Assembly: GCF_014269285.1 (NCBI RefSeq)
Contig: NZ_JACOAF010000026.1
Coordinates: 53,453-117,452, forward strand
DNA: 64,000 bases
Origin: Rufibacter sediminis
GTDB taxonomy: Bacteria > Bacteroidota > Bacteroidia > Cytophagales > Hymenobacteraceae
Direction of reading: 5' to 3'
The notes under the pieces are model-generated. The model was not told where the DNA came from. It made no database searches and worked only from the letters and a program-made list of their open reading frames with translations. Below are positions 41,350 to 51,003 of this stretch, in pieces (the first letter of the stretch is position 1; each line of letters begins with the position of its first letter). The position numbers and the translations under genes were made by a program.

Positions 41350-42495
41350 CTAAAATCCTTTCAGGTCGATGTCTTTGGTTTCCTGGGTGGGGATGACGCG
41401 TTTGGTTTGCTTCTGGATGATCTTGAAGTGGTGGGCATCGTCGGGGGTAACGAGCGTGATTGCCTCGCCGGTGGCCTCGGCGCGGCCGGTGCGGCCAATC
41501 CGGTGGATGTAATCTTTAGAGGAGCGCGGCAGGTCATAGTTGATCACCGTGGGCAAAGACTGCACATCAATGCCCCGCGAGGCGATATCCGTGGCCACCA
41601 GCACCGTCACTTTTCCTTTCTTGAACAAGGCCAGCGCCTCGGTACGCGCTCCCTGGCTTTTACCGCTGTGCAGCGCCACCGCCTTGATGCCGTTGTTGGC
41701 CAGTTTAGTGACCAGGTGATCGGCGCGCTGCGTGGCCGAGACAAATACCAATACCTGCTGCATCTGGTGGTGTTTGATGAGGTAGCGCAGGAAAGGGCCT
41801 TTGCGTTCGGTCTCCACCAGATACGCCAGTTCCGAGATCAGCGACGGAACGGTGCTTTCCTCTTCCTTGATTTCAACTACCATGGGCTCGTGCAGCAGCG
41901 TTTCCTGAATGGTGTTTACCTTGCTGTCCAGCGTGGCCGAGAACAGCAGATTCTGGCGTCTTTTCGGTAAAAGAGCCAAAATCTGGCGCATCTCCTCCTC
42001 AAAACCCAGGTTCAGCATCTTGTCGGCCTCGTCCAGCACCAGCGTTTCCACTTCAGATAAATGCACCGCCTTGGATTCCACCAGGTCCAGCAAACGGCCG
42101 GGGGTAGCTACCAGAATATCGGTGCCCTGCAACTTCATCATCTGCGGATTGATGGATACGCCCCCGAACACCGCCAGGGTCTTGATCTGGATGGGCATGT
42201 GCGCACTGAACGACAGGAACACCTCCCCTACCTGCAAGGCCAGTTCACGGGTGGGCACCAGCACCAGCGCTTTCACGTAGCGGTTCCGGAAGGCCCGGTT
42301 GGTTTGCAGTTTGTCCAGCAGCGGCAATGCGTACGCCGCCGTTTTCCCCGAGCCCGTCTGCGCGATGCCCAGCAAATCCCGCCCTCGTAACACCTCCGGA
42401 ATAGCGGCTTGCTGGATGGGGGTTGGTTGGGGGAAATTCTGGGCGGCCACGGCTTTGAGGACCGCAGGCGATAAGCCTAGCTCTGAAAAAGACAT
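41350..42495 (-). CDS. DEAD-box RNA helicase (RhlE-like)
   Basis: 381 residues, helicase core without a long C-terminal tail. Motifs: Q motif FPQPTPIQQAAIP, I AQTGSGKTAAY, Ia PTRELALQ, Ib TPGRL, II DEAD, III SAT, IV LVFVSAT, V ATDIASRGID and VI HRIGRTGRA. ATP-dependent RNA unwinding in ribosome assembly or cold adaptation. Start MSFSELGL at 42495 is typical of RhlE proteins (42531 would add 12 unconserved residues). Minus-strand TATCTTTG at 42536-42529 is a perfect -7 element. Confidence 0.93.
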   Translation of the reverse strand: MSFSELGLSPAVLKAVAAQNFPQPTPIQQAAIPEVLRGRDLLGIAQTGSGKTAAYALPLLDKLQTNRAFRNRYVKALVLVPTRELALQVGEVFLSFSAHMPIQIKTLAVFGGVSINPQMMKLQGTDILVATPGRLLDLVESKAVHLSEVETLVLDEADKMLNLGFEEEMRQILALLPKRRQNLLFSATLDSKVNTIQETLLHEPMVVEIKEEESTVPSLISELAYLVETERKGPFLRYLIKHHQMQQVLVFVSATQRADHLVTKLANNGIKAVALHSGKSQGARTEALALFKKGKVTVLVATDIASRGIDVQSLPTVINYDLPRSSKDYIHRIGRTGRAEATGEAITLVTPDDAHHFKIIQKQTKRVIPTQETKDIDLKGF

Positions 42496-42528
42496 ACTGA
42501 TTCTGCTGGTGAAACAACGTTGAAACGC

Positions 42529-42536
42529 CAAAGATA
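42529..42536 (-). promoter_or_regulatory. -7 promoter element of the helicase gene
   Basis: Minus-strand TATCTTTG, 33 bp before the ATG at 42495, between the helicase and gluconokinase genes, so the helicase has its own promoter. Confidence 0.5.
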
Positions 42537-42553
42537 CGCCTTTCCAGCGGGTT

Positions 42554-43084
42554 TTAGGTGAGACCGGTTCTTCCGCTAGTCTGGATGGATGAACCCTGGG
42601 CGGGATAGTGCTGAATAATCTCCTGCACCAGCTCCTCCGGGGTCTGGATGACGTTCAATTTCAAAGCATTGGCAGGCACCTCCAGCGTTTCCAGCTGAGA
42701 GGCCAGCAGGGCACCCGGCATGAAGTGACCAGTCCGGTTGCTTAAGCGGCTCCGCAGCAAGGCCTCATCGCCGTCCAGAAAAACGATTTTGAGCTCGTTT
42801 CCCAGATTCTGCTGTAAAACCAGGCGGTACTGCTCTTTCAAGGCCGAACACGCCATCACCACCTCCTGCCCCGCTGCTTCCGCTTGTTTAAGCAAGTGGT
42901 TCAGTTTGCGGAGCCATTCTGCCCGGTCTTCATCGGTGAGCGGAATGCCCTGGCTCATCTTCGCGATGCTGGGGGCCAGATGATGGTCGTCTGCGTCAAT
43001 AAAATGCAGTTGGAGTTTCTGGGCCAACAACTTGCCCACCGTGCTCTTGCCGCTCCCTGACACGCCCATGATGATGTACGACAT
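42554..43084 (-). CDS. gntK: Gluconokinase
   Basis: 176 residues, GntK/IdnK family of P-loop kinases. Walker A GVSGSGKST (7-15), DADDHHLAPSIAKMSQGIPLTDEDRAEWL (the gluconate-binding signature), ACSALKEQYR and NRTGHFMPGALLASQLETLE are diagnostic. Phosphorylates gluconate to 6-phosphogluconate, feeding the pentose phosphate or Entner-Doudoroff route. No gluconate transporter or dehydrogenase is adjacent; the PQQ-type sugar dehydrogenase at 6319 is distant. Only one start fits. Confidence 0.92.
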   Translation of the reverse strand: MSYIIMGVSGSGKSTVGKLLAQKLQLHFIDADDHHLAPSIAKMSQGIPLTDEDRAEWLRKLNHLLKQAEAAGQEVVMACSALKEQYRLVLQQNLGNELKIVFLDGDEALLRSRLSNRTGHFMPGALLASQLETLEVPANALKLNVIQTPEELVQEIIQHYPAQGSSIQTSGRTGLT

Positions 43085-43276
43085 CGCTTTTCCTTTATTG
43101 GTTACTTTCTACATACGCGGGGCAGCCCAATGTGTTATTTCTACGGATGCCCACCCGGTAGAAAATCACATGTGCTGATTTAATAAAGGAGACAGGTAAT
43201 CGCATGCTGTGCAAGAAACAAATCCCTTCTTCCTTATTAAATAGAAAGTTAGCTATATTTAATAAACCGATGTTCT

Positions 43277-44548
43277 ATGCTTCTTTCTGCCACTCCCCCA
43301 CCAACTGAAGTACTTGCCCCCTCCCCATGGAACCTTTGGAAGAAAACGCTCTTCCGGTTCTTTGCCCTCTACTTCACCTTTTATGTGTCTGCCACCCTCT
43401 TTCTCTCCTGGTGGAGACCCATTGTGGCTTTTCTAGCCGATCATGTGCTGAAATTCGAAAACCCGGTAGAATATCAACCAACCGGCAGCGGCGACACGCT
43501 TTTCCATTACATGCAGCTGCTGGGCGTTTTCCTACTGGCCTCGCTGGGAACCATCCTTTGGTCGATTCTAGACCGCCGGCCCAGAAACTATGACGCGTTG
43601 CTGTATTGGTTGCTGGTGCTGGTTCGGTATGCCTTGGGTACGGCCATGATCGGCTACGGCTTCGCGAAAATCTACAAGACTCAGTTTCCGTTCCCGTTTC
43701 CTCATTCCCTCTTTCAACCCCTGGTGGAAAGCACTCCCATGGGCCTGGTCTGGAAGTTTATGGGCTACTCTACGGGTTACAATTATTTCACCGGCTTTGC
43801 CGAGGCGCTGGGCGGCGTTCTCCTTTTCTCGCGGCGCACCAGCACGTTTGGCGCGTTGCTCTCGTTTGGCGTGATGGCCAACATTGTGGCGCTTAATTTC
43901 TTCTTTGATGTTCCCGTGAAGCTCTACTCGTCGCACTTGCTGCTGATGGCGGCCTTTGTCGCGGCTCCAGATCTACAACGGCTGTTTACCTTTTTCTTCC
44001 TGAATAAACCGGTACCCGCCGCTACGCCCGTTCCAACGTTACCGAAGAAGTGGATGAGACCCACCCGTTTCTGGCTCAAACTGGCGTTTCTCTGCTTCTT
44101 TGGCTACATGACGCTGGTGCAGGGGTATCAAAGAAGCCAATGGTACAAGAAGAGCATGAGCCAGTACGCTTTATACGGAGCCTATCAGGTAGACACGTTT
44201 GTGCTGAACGGAGACACCCTTCCGCCCCTCGCCACTGACACCACCCGCTGGAAACTGATGCTGGTAAACTCTGATGGCTTTATCTCTGCGAAACTGATGA
44301 ATGACTCCACTCAGCGCCTATACGTGCACACCGACACTGTTCAAAAGTTCATCTCCTGGACTTCCTCCACCGGCGCGGCCCAAAGTTCCCGGCTCCGCTA
44401 TCATCAACCCGATAGCACCCATCTTACCTTAACCGGCCGCCTCAGCCAGGACTCCGTGCAAATGCGCCTCCGGAAAATTGACCTCCAGAAATTGCCCCTG
44501 CTTAGCCGGGGCTTCCATTGGGTGAATGAATATCCGTATAACAGGTAG
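43277..44548 (+). CDS. DoxX-like membrane protein
   Basis: 423 residues with about seven membrane helices in the first 290 (LFRFFALYFTFYVSATLFLSWW, LGVFLLASLGTILWSIL, LVRYALGTAMIGYGFAKIYKTQFPFP, TGFAEALGGVLLFSRRTSTFGALLSFGVMANIVALNFFFD, VKLYSSHLLLMAAFVAAPDL) resembling the DoxX/DoxD fold, then a soluble beta-rich tail of about 130 residues (periplasmic by charge). Family function uncertain, some members handle redox or gliding/secretion; none is proven here. TATATTTA before the gene is a near -7 element. Confidence 0.75.
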   Translation: MLLSATPPPTEVLAPSPWNLWKKTLFRFFALYFTFYVSATLFLSWWRPIVAFLADHVLKFENPVEYQPTGSGDTLFHYMQLLGVFLLASLGTILWSILDRRPRNYDALLYWLLVLVRYALGTAMIGYGFAKIYKTQFPFPFPHSLFQPLVESTPMGLVWKFMGYSTGYNYFTGFAEALGGVLLFSRRTSTFGALLSFGVMANIVALNFFFDVPVKLYSSHLLLMAAFVAAPDLQRLFTFFFLNKPVPAATPVPTLPKKWMRPTRFWLKLAFLCFFGYMTLVQGYQRSQWYKKSMSQYALYGAYQVDTFVLNGDTLPPLATDTTRWKLMLVNSDGFISAKLMNDSTQRLYVHTDTVQKFISWTSSTGAAQSSRLRYHQPDSTHLTLTGRLSQDSVQMRLRKIDLQKLPLLSRGFHWVNEYPYNR

Positions 44549-44618
44549 CAGGTACAGCTTAACGATGGGAACCATCGTCTTCCTTCTGCAAGTTCATCGA
44601 AGTAAATATTCCCGCAAG

Positions 44619-44987
44619 ATGCCTTCTCACCTGCACAACATTCCTGCTTTAAAAGAAAACAGACGAAAGCTCAGAAGCAATCTGACGCCCGCCGAGGCTG
44701 CTTTATGGAAGATCTTGCAAAGGAGCCAACTGGACGGGAGAAAATTCAGAAGACAACACAGTGTGGGCCCCTACATCCTTGACTTCTATTGCCCTTCAGA
44801 AATGCTCGCCATCGAGTTAGACGGAGCGCACCATTTTACCGATGCCGGGACAGAAAATGACCAAGAGCGTACCAGCTTTCTGGAGAACCTGAACATCAAG
44901 GTACTCCGGTTTGAAAACAAGGAGGTCTTTGAACAAACTGAAGGAGTGCTGGAGGAGATTAGAAGAAACTTCAAGAAGCAGATGTAA
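44619..44987 (+). CDS. DUF559 endonuclease-domain protein (Vsr-like fold)
   Basis: 122 residues. All DUF559 hallmarks: RRKLRSNLTPAEAALWKILQ, KFRRQHSVGPYILDFYCP, AIELDGAHHF, a Vsr/PD-(D/E)XK-like arrangement with D in DFYCP and E-x-D in IELDG. These small nucleases occur widely, often near repeats, and their role is unsettled. Start MPSHLHNIPALKENRR at 44619 chosen because the family begins there; 44526 overlaps the preceding gene. A long inverted-repeat element follows. Confidence 0.85.
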   Translation: MPSHLHNIPALKENRRKLRSNLTPAEAALWKILQRSQLDGRKFRRQHSVGPYILDFYCPSEMLAIELDGAHHFTDAGTENDQERTSFLENLNIKVLRFENKEVFEQTEGVLEEIRRNFKKQM

Positions 44988-45004
44988 CCACCTACAGTTC
45001 CAGA

Positions 45005-47496
<2,492 letters not shown>

Positions 47497-47647
47497 ATTA
47501 GACATAAGTAGGACCTCGGGACATTACGAGGTCTACTGAGCAAACACGTTAAAGAAGAACCGTCTCCCTTTTGTATGGGATGAAGATTATTCTGGAAAGG
47601 TTCTCACTGTAAAGCAATCTTCTACATCTCCCCTTCTACATCTCCCT

Positions 47648-47690
47648 GGCCGTTTCGGGCTCGTTTTCTAAAAACGAGCTTGAAACGGCC
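47648..47690. repeat. GTTT-palindrome repeat, copy 23
   Basis: GGCCGTTTCGGGCTCGTTTT and AAAACGAGCTTGAAACGGCC pair over 20 bp with one G-T pair. Confidence 0.92.
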
Positions 47691-47797
47691 ATTTCCCTTT
47701 CTCCTCTTGAGGTACCTCGTCAAAGCAGGTAAAGCCATCCACTTTCGAGACTTCGTAGCGTCCGGAGGTCATACGAGTGTCTTTGCATAGGCAGCTT

Positions 47798-47836
47798 CCT
47801 GTTTTGGAGCTGTTTTTCTGAAAGTAGCCCAAAACG
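47798..47836. repeat. GTTT-palindrome repeat, copy 24
   Basis: CTGTTTTGGAGC and GTAGCCCAAAACGC around TGTTTTTCTGAAA. Two copies lie in the 450-bp gap after ligA, which has no gene. Confidence 0.7.
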
Positions 47837-47905
47837 CTTCTTTGTTTCCGCTCCTAAGTAGGTCTTGCCACAGAAATAGTACAAAAGCCTGTAACGCTTC
47901 TTGTT

Positions 47906-47936
47906 TCTACACGTTGGTTTAGAAAAAACGTGTAGA
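47906..47936. promoter_or_regulatory. Inverted repeat directly upstream of the amidoligase gene
   Basis: TCTACACGT (47906-47914) and ACGTGTAGA (47928-47936) are a perfect 9-bp dyad ending 10 bp before the ATG. Could be an operator or a hairpin that affects translation. Confidence 0.5.
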
Positions 47937-47946
47937 CCATAAAACT

Positions 47947-48954
47947 ATGTCTTTCAAGCCACTACCTATAGAGAAGAATTCAGAGGGAGAAGTACGTACC
48001 GTGGGCTTTGAGTTGGAGTTCGCCAATGTGGGCATCACCGAATGCATTGACATTGTGCAGCAGCTGTACGGCGGTGAGGTGCAATGGGAAAACCGGTTCT
48101 CCGCGAAAGTCGTGAAAACGCGGCTGGGCGATTTCAGCGTGGAGATAGACCTGAAGCTGCTCACCGAAAAGCAGTACAAGCCCTTTTTCGAGAAACTCAA
48201 CCTGGACATAGAGCACACCAAGCTGGGGCAGGAAACCCTGGAGGAGAAAATTGACGATGCCCTGGAAAGCGTCATCAAAAAGGTGATTCCATACGAGATT
48301 GGGGTGCCGCCGCTGCCTTTCAACCAGCTGGAGCAGCTGGAGCAGTTGCGGCAGGCCTTGTATGAGCATCAGGCCAAAGGAACCGAGGCTTTCATCACCA
48401 ACGCCTTCGGGACGCACATCAACGTGGAGCTCCCGGATACCGAACCGGCCACCATTCTCCGGTACATCCGGGCCTTTCTGCTGCTTTACCCCTGGCTGCT
48501 GGAAGCCGGCGCCACGGATTTCGCCCGTAAAAACCTGACCTCGTTCATCAACCCGTTTCCGGCGGAGTACAATGCACTGGTGCTGAACCCCTCCTACGCT
48601 CCCAACCTGGAACAGCTCATTGAGGATTACCACCAGTACAACCCAGACCGGAACCGGCCACTGGACATGTATCCTTTGTTTGCCTTTCTGCGAAAAGAGC
48701 AGGTAAACGCGTTCACCAACCTGGGCAGCGTCAAAGCCCGTAAAACCTTTCATTACCGGCTGCCCAACTCCTGCGTCTCTGATCCTGACTGGACCCTGGC
48801 GCAGGAATGGAACAACTGGGTGGTCATAGAAGAACTGGCGAACCAACCGGAGCGTATCACCGAGATGAGCCGCGAGTACCTTCAACTGAAGAAAAACACC
48901 CTCATGGGCTTTGAAACCAAATGGTGCAAACAGACAGAACAGTGGCTAACCTAA
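47947..48954 (+). CDS. Amidoligase family protein
   Basis: 335 residues of the amidoligase (glutamine-synthetase-like COOH-NH2 ligase) family: metal/ATP strand TVGFELEFANVG (E-x-E), WENRFSAKVVKTRLGDFSVEIDLKLL, later FGTHINVELPD and FINPF. Known members use ATP to form amide bonds and are typically encoded with a glutamine amidotransferase-like hydrolase, as here: the next gene overlaps by 34 bp. The product or substrate (metabolite, peptide, or protein modification) cannot be told from sequence. Start at 47947 after the 9-bp dyad. Confidence 0.82.
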   Translation: MSFKPLPIEKNSEGEVRTVGFELEFANVGITECIDIVQQLYGGEVQWENRFSAKVVKTRLGDFSVEIDLKLLTEKQYKPFFEKLNLDIEHTKLGQETLEEKIDDALESVIKKVIPYEIGVPPLPFNQLEQLEQLRQALYEHQAKGTEAFITNAFGTHINVELPDTEPATILRYIRAFLLLYPWLLEAGATDFARKNLTSFINPFPAEYNALVLNPSYAPNLEQLIEDYHQYNPDRNRPLDMYPLFAFLRKEQVNAFTNLGSVKARKTFHYRLPNSCVSDPDWTLAQEWNNWVVIEELANQPERITEMSREYLQLKKNTLMGFETKWCKQTEQWLT

Positions 48955-49889
48955 GGCAGAAAGCAAACAAGATCAACCGAAACCGCCCCACCATCGGGGT
49001 CACCGGCCCTGACAAAGGCGGCGAGGTGGCGTGGGTATTCACGGCCTTCGGGGTGCTGCTGGCGGGCGGAAAACCGGTGCACATTACGCCTTCCAACCCG
49101 CGGACCGCTGATGGCTTGCAGGGACTCATTGTGGGCGGCGGAGCCGATGTAGATCCCGATACGTACCAGCAGGATGCCGTCTTCCAGGAATACCTGAAAC
49201 GCACCCTGCAGAACTCCAAAAAGAACCTCTTTCAGCGGATCTGGCGCTTCACCCGTTGGGTGTACTACCCTGCCCTGTTCTTCGTCCGGAAACTTTTCAG
49301 CGGCAAGCCGCAGTGGTCGTTAGACCAGGCCCGTGACCACCTGGAGTTCCAACTGATTGACCAAGCCGTAAAGAAAAACCTGCCGGTTTTGGGGATCTGC
49401 CGGGGCTCGCAGCTCTTGAATGTCTACTTCAGGGGCACCTTGCACCAGGACATCAGCGGCTTGTACAAAGAAGAGCCCAATCCGTCCAGCATTTTTCCGG
49501 TGAAGAAGATCACGCTGCAACCCGGCAGTAAACTGGCGCAGATCATCGGCGCAGAGAAGCTGAAAGTTAATGCTTTGCACCATCAGGCGGTGGATATTGC
49601 GGGCAGAGGCTTGGCGATTGTAGCGCGCGAAGCGAATAGCGTGGTCCAGGCCATTGAGCACGTGGGGCACGAATTCATCTTAGGCGTGCAGTGGCACCCT
49701 GAATATTTACCCCGTCGGCAGGAGCAGCGTCACCTTTTCCAGGCGCTGGTGCAGAAAGCCCGCGAAGTGACCCGGCAAATTGAGGAGCAGGACTTGGAAA
49801 CCGCCCTGGCCCAACCCCGGTCCCCAGAATTACAAACGCTGGATCACCAGGTGGCGGAAACCGTGCAAACCAGTTCCCCTTCACTCTAG
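48921..49889 (+). CDS. Gamma-glutamyl-gamma-aminobutyrate hydrolase-like (class I glutamine amidotransferase fold)
   Basis: 322 residues. GIVGGG-like region LIVGGGADVDPDTY, nucleophile Cys160 in LGICRGSQLLNVYFRGTLHQDI, catalytic HPE in GVQWHPEYLP. A basic aromatic insertion (about 100-125, FQRIWRFTRWVYYPALFFVRKLF) is unusual and could touch a membrane. PuuD-like enzymes hydrolyse gamma-glutamyl amides; next to an amidoligase it may supply ammonia, reverse the ligation or process its product. The 34-bp overlap with the amidoligase gene implies translational coupling. Confidence 0.87.
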   Translation: MVQTDRTVANLRQKANKINRNRPTIGVTGPDKGGEVAWVFTAFGVLLAGGKPVHITPSNPRTADGLQGLIVGGGADVDPDTYQQDAVFQEYLKRTLQNSKKNLFQRIWRFTRWVYYPALFFVRKLFSGKPQWSLDQARDHLEFQLIDQAVKKNLPVLGICRGSQLLNVYFRGTLHQDISGLYKEEPNPSSIFPVKKITLQPGSKLAQIIGAEKLKVNALHHQAVDIAGRGLAIVAREANSVVQAIEHVGHEFILGVQWHPEYLPRRQEQRHLFQALVQKAREVTRQIEEQDLETALAQPRSPELQTLDHQVAETVQTSSPSL

Positions 49890-50090
49890 TTACTTTACTC
49901 CAAGGAGATGCAGCTATGATGACGCGAGATGTACTTCCGTGCCTTACAGCCGTGATCTGAAGCCACGGAAGTAATTTCTGCGCTAGAGAGAAGCCATTCA
50001 ATTGCAGGCTGTTTTTTGCCTGATTATCTTAGAGCGTGTTGACAATTATTGAATGTTTTGGTGTGGGATTTGTTTCCTGGTTAAAAACCT

Positions 50091-50441
50091 ATGCGTCGCT
50101 ACGAGATCAATGACCGGCAATGGGGACAGATTGCCCATCTGCTGCCGGGCAAGGCATCAGACGTGGGCCGCACGGCCTCTGACAACCGCCTGTTCCTGAA
50201 CGCTGTGCTGTGGGTCGCCCGCTCAGGGGCTCCCTGGCGGGATTTGCCCGAGCGGTTCGGCCCCTGGAACTCAGCCTACGTGCGCTTCCGCCGTTGGGCG
50301 AAGAAAGGCGTGTGGGAGCGGGTCTTCGGGCAACTGCAGGACCCGGACTTGGATTGGGTGATGGTCGACTCCACCGTGGTGAGGGCGCACCAGCACGCGT
50401 CAGGGCAAAAAAAGCAGCCCCGCAGGGGAGTGCCTGGGTAA
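50091..50441 (+). CDS. IS5-family transposase, first frame (orfA)
   Basis: 116 residues: N-terminal DUF4096-like helix-turn-helix domain (YEINDRQWGQIAHLLPG, NRLFLNAVLWVARSGAPWRDLPERFGPW) and the start of the DDE catalytic domain, with the first catalytic Asp in WVMVDSTVVRAHQHASG. The frame leaves the conserved sequence at a run of seven A (50407-50413); after it, the second frame continues the transposase. Normal arrangement for this IS group, not a decayed gene. Confidence 0.88.
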   Translation: MRRYEINDRQWGQIAHLLPGKASDVGRTASDNRLFLNAVLWVARSGAPWRDLPERFGPWNSAYVRFRRWAKKGVWERVFGQLQDPDLDWVMVDSTVVRAHQHASGQKKQPRRGVPG

Positions 50442-50841
50442 GTCGGCCGGCGGCTGGTCCACCAAGATCCACGCGGCGGTGGACGCGCTGGGCAACCCGC
50501 TGCGCATCGCCCTCACCGTGGGGCAGCGGGGCGACGCCACCCAGGCGGAAAGGCTGCTGGAGGGATACCGGGCAGGGGCCGTGCTGGCCGACCGCGGATA
50601 CGACTCCGACGCTTTCATCGCCTCCATCCGCGAGTCGGGCGCCGAAGTGGTCATCCCCTCCAAGAGGAACCGCCTGCGGCAGCGGCACATCGACCGAAAC
50701 CTCTACAAGGAACGGAACAAAGTCGAGAGGTTCTTCAACAAGCTAAAGGCATACCGCCGTGTGGCAACCAGATACGAGAAAACTGCCCATAGCTTCTCAG
50801 CACTCGTTTTCTTTGCTTCGGCAATGATCCTGCTCCACTAA
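50407..50841 (+). CDS. IS5-family transposase, second frame (orfB)
   Basis: Continues orfA in the +1 frame: KSSPAGECLGKSAGGWSTK, VDALGNPLRI, the second catalytic Asp in LADRGYDSDAF, VVIPSKRNR and the Glu in YKERNKVERFFNKLKAYRR with the Y-(2)-R-(3)-E signature. No independent start is needed if ribosomes or the polymerase slip on A7 (50407-50413); the first internal ATG-like start would be 50479. Both frames intact, so the element may be active. Confidence 0.85.
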   Translation, partial: KKSSPAGECLGKSAGGWSTKIHAAVDALGNPLRIALTVGQRGDATQAERLLEGYRAGAVLADRGYDSDAFIASIRESGAEVVIPSKRNRLRQRHIDRNLYKERNKVERFFNKLKAYRRVATRYEKTAHSFSALVFFASAMILLH

Positions 50842-50875
50842 TTGTCAACACGCCCTAAAACAAGCCCAAAACAGA

Positions 50876-50908
50876 AAAGTCGCCCGAAGAATCCTCGGGC
50901 GACTTTTT
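50876..50908 (+). terminator. Intrinsic terminator of the amidoligase operon
   Basis: AAAGTCGCCCGA (50876-50887) pairs with TCGGGCGACTTT (50895-50906) and is followed by TT. It was originally close to the amidotransferase gene before the IS entered. Confidence 0.85.
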
Positions 50909-51003
50909 GGCTCTACTTAACAAGTAAACAACTAAACCTCTTGTTTCACTACTTACACAACCCGCAGTGAAGCCATTTGTTTAGTCCTGACTGAAAAATA
51001 TCT

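Larger units (their letters stand above)
50032..50855 (+). mobile_element. IS5-family insertion sequence (IS427-like), 824 bp
   Basis: Terminal inverted repeats GAGCGTGTTGACAATTA (left, 50032-50048) and its partner at 50839-50855 (GGGCGTGTTGACAATTA when read inward) differ at one position. The element is flanked by TA (50030-50031 and 50856-50857), the 2-bp target duplication expected for the IS427 group. It holds two overlapping transposase frames. It inserted between the amidotransferase-like gene and its terminator at 50876. Confidence 0.93.
50009..50874. repeat. GTTT-palindrome copy 25, split by the IS element
   Basis: The left half CTGTTTTTTGCC...TTA (50009-50031) and the right half AAACAAGCCCAAAACAG (50858-50874) are separated by the IS. 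Removing the IS and one TA leaves a normal copy. Confidence 0.85.

Noticed and set aside
50210..50746. 178-residue third frame inside the IS
   Set aside because: It would be the -1 product but carries no transposase motif; the DDE motifs continue in the +1 frame.
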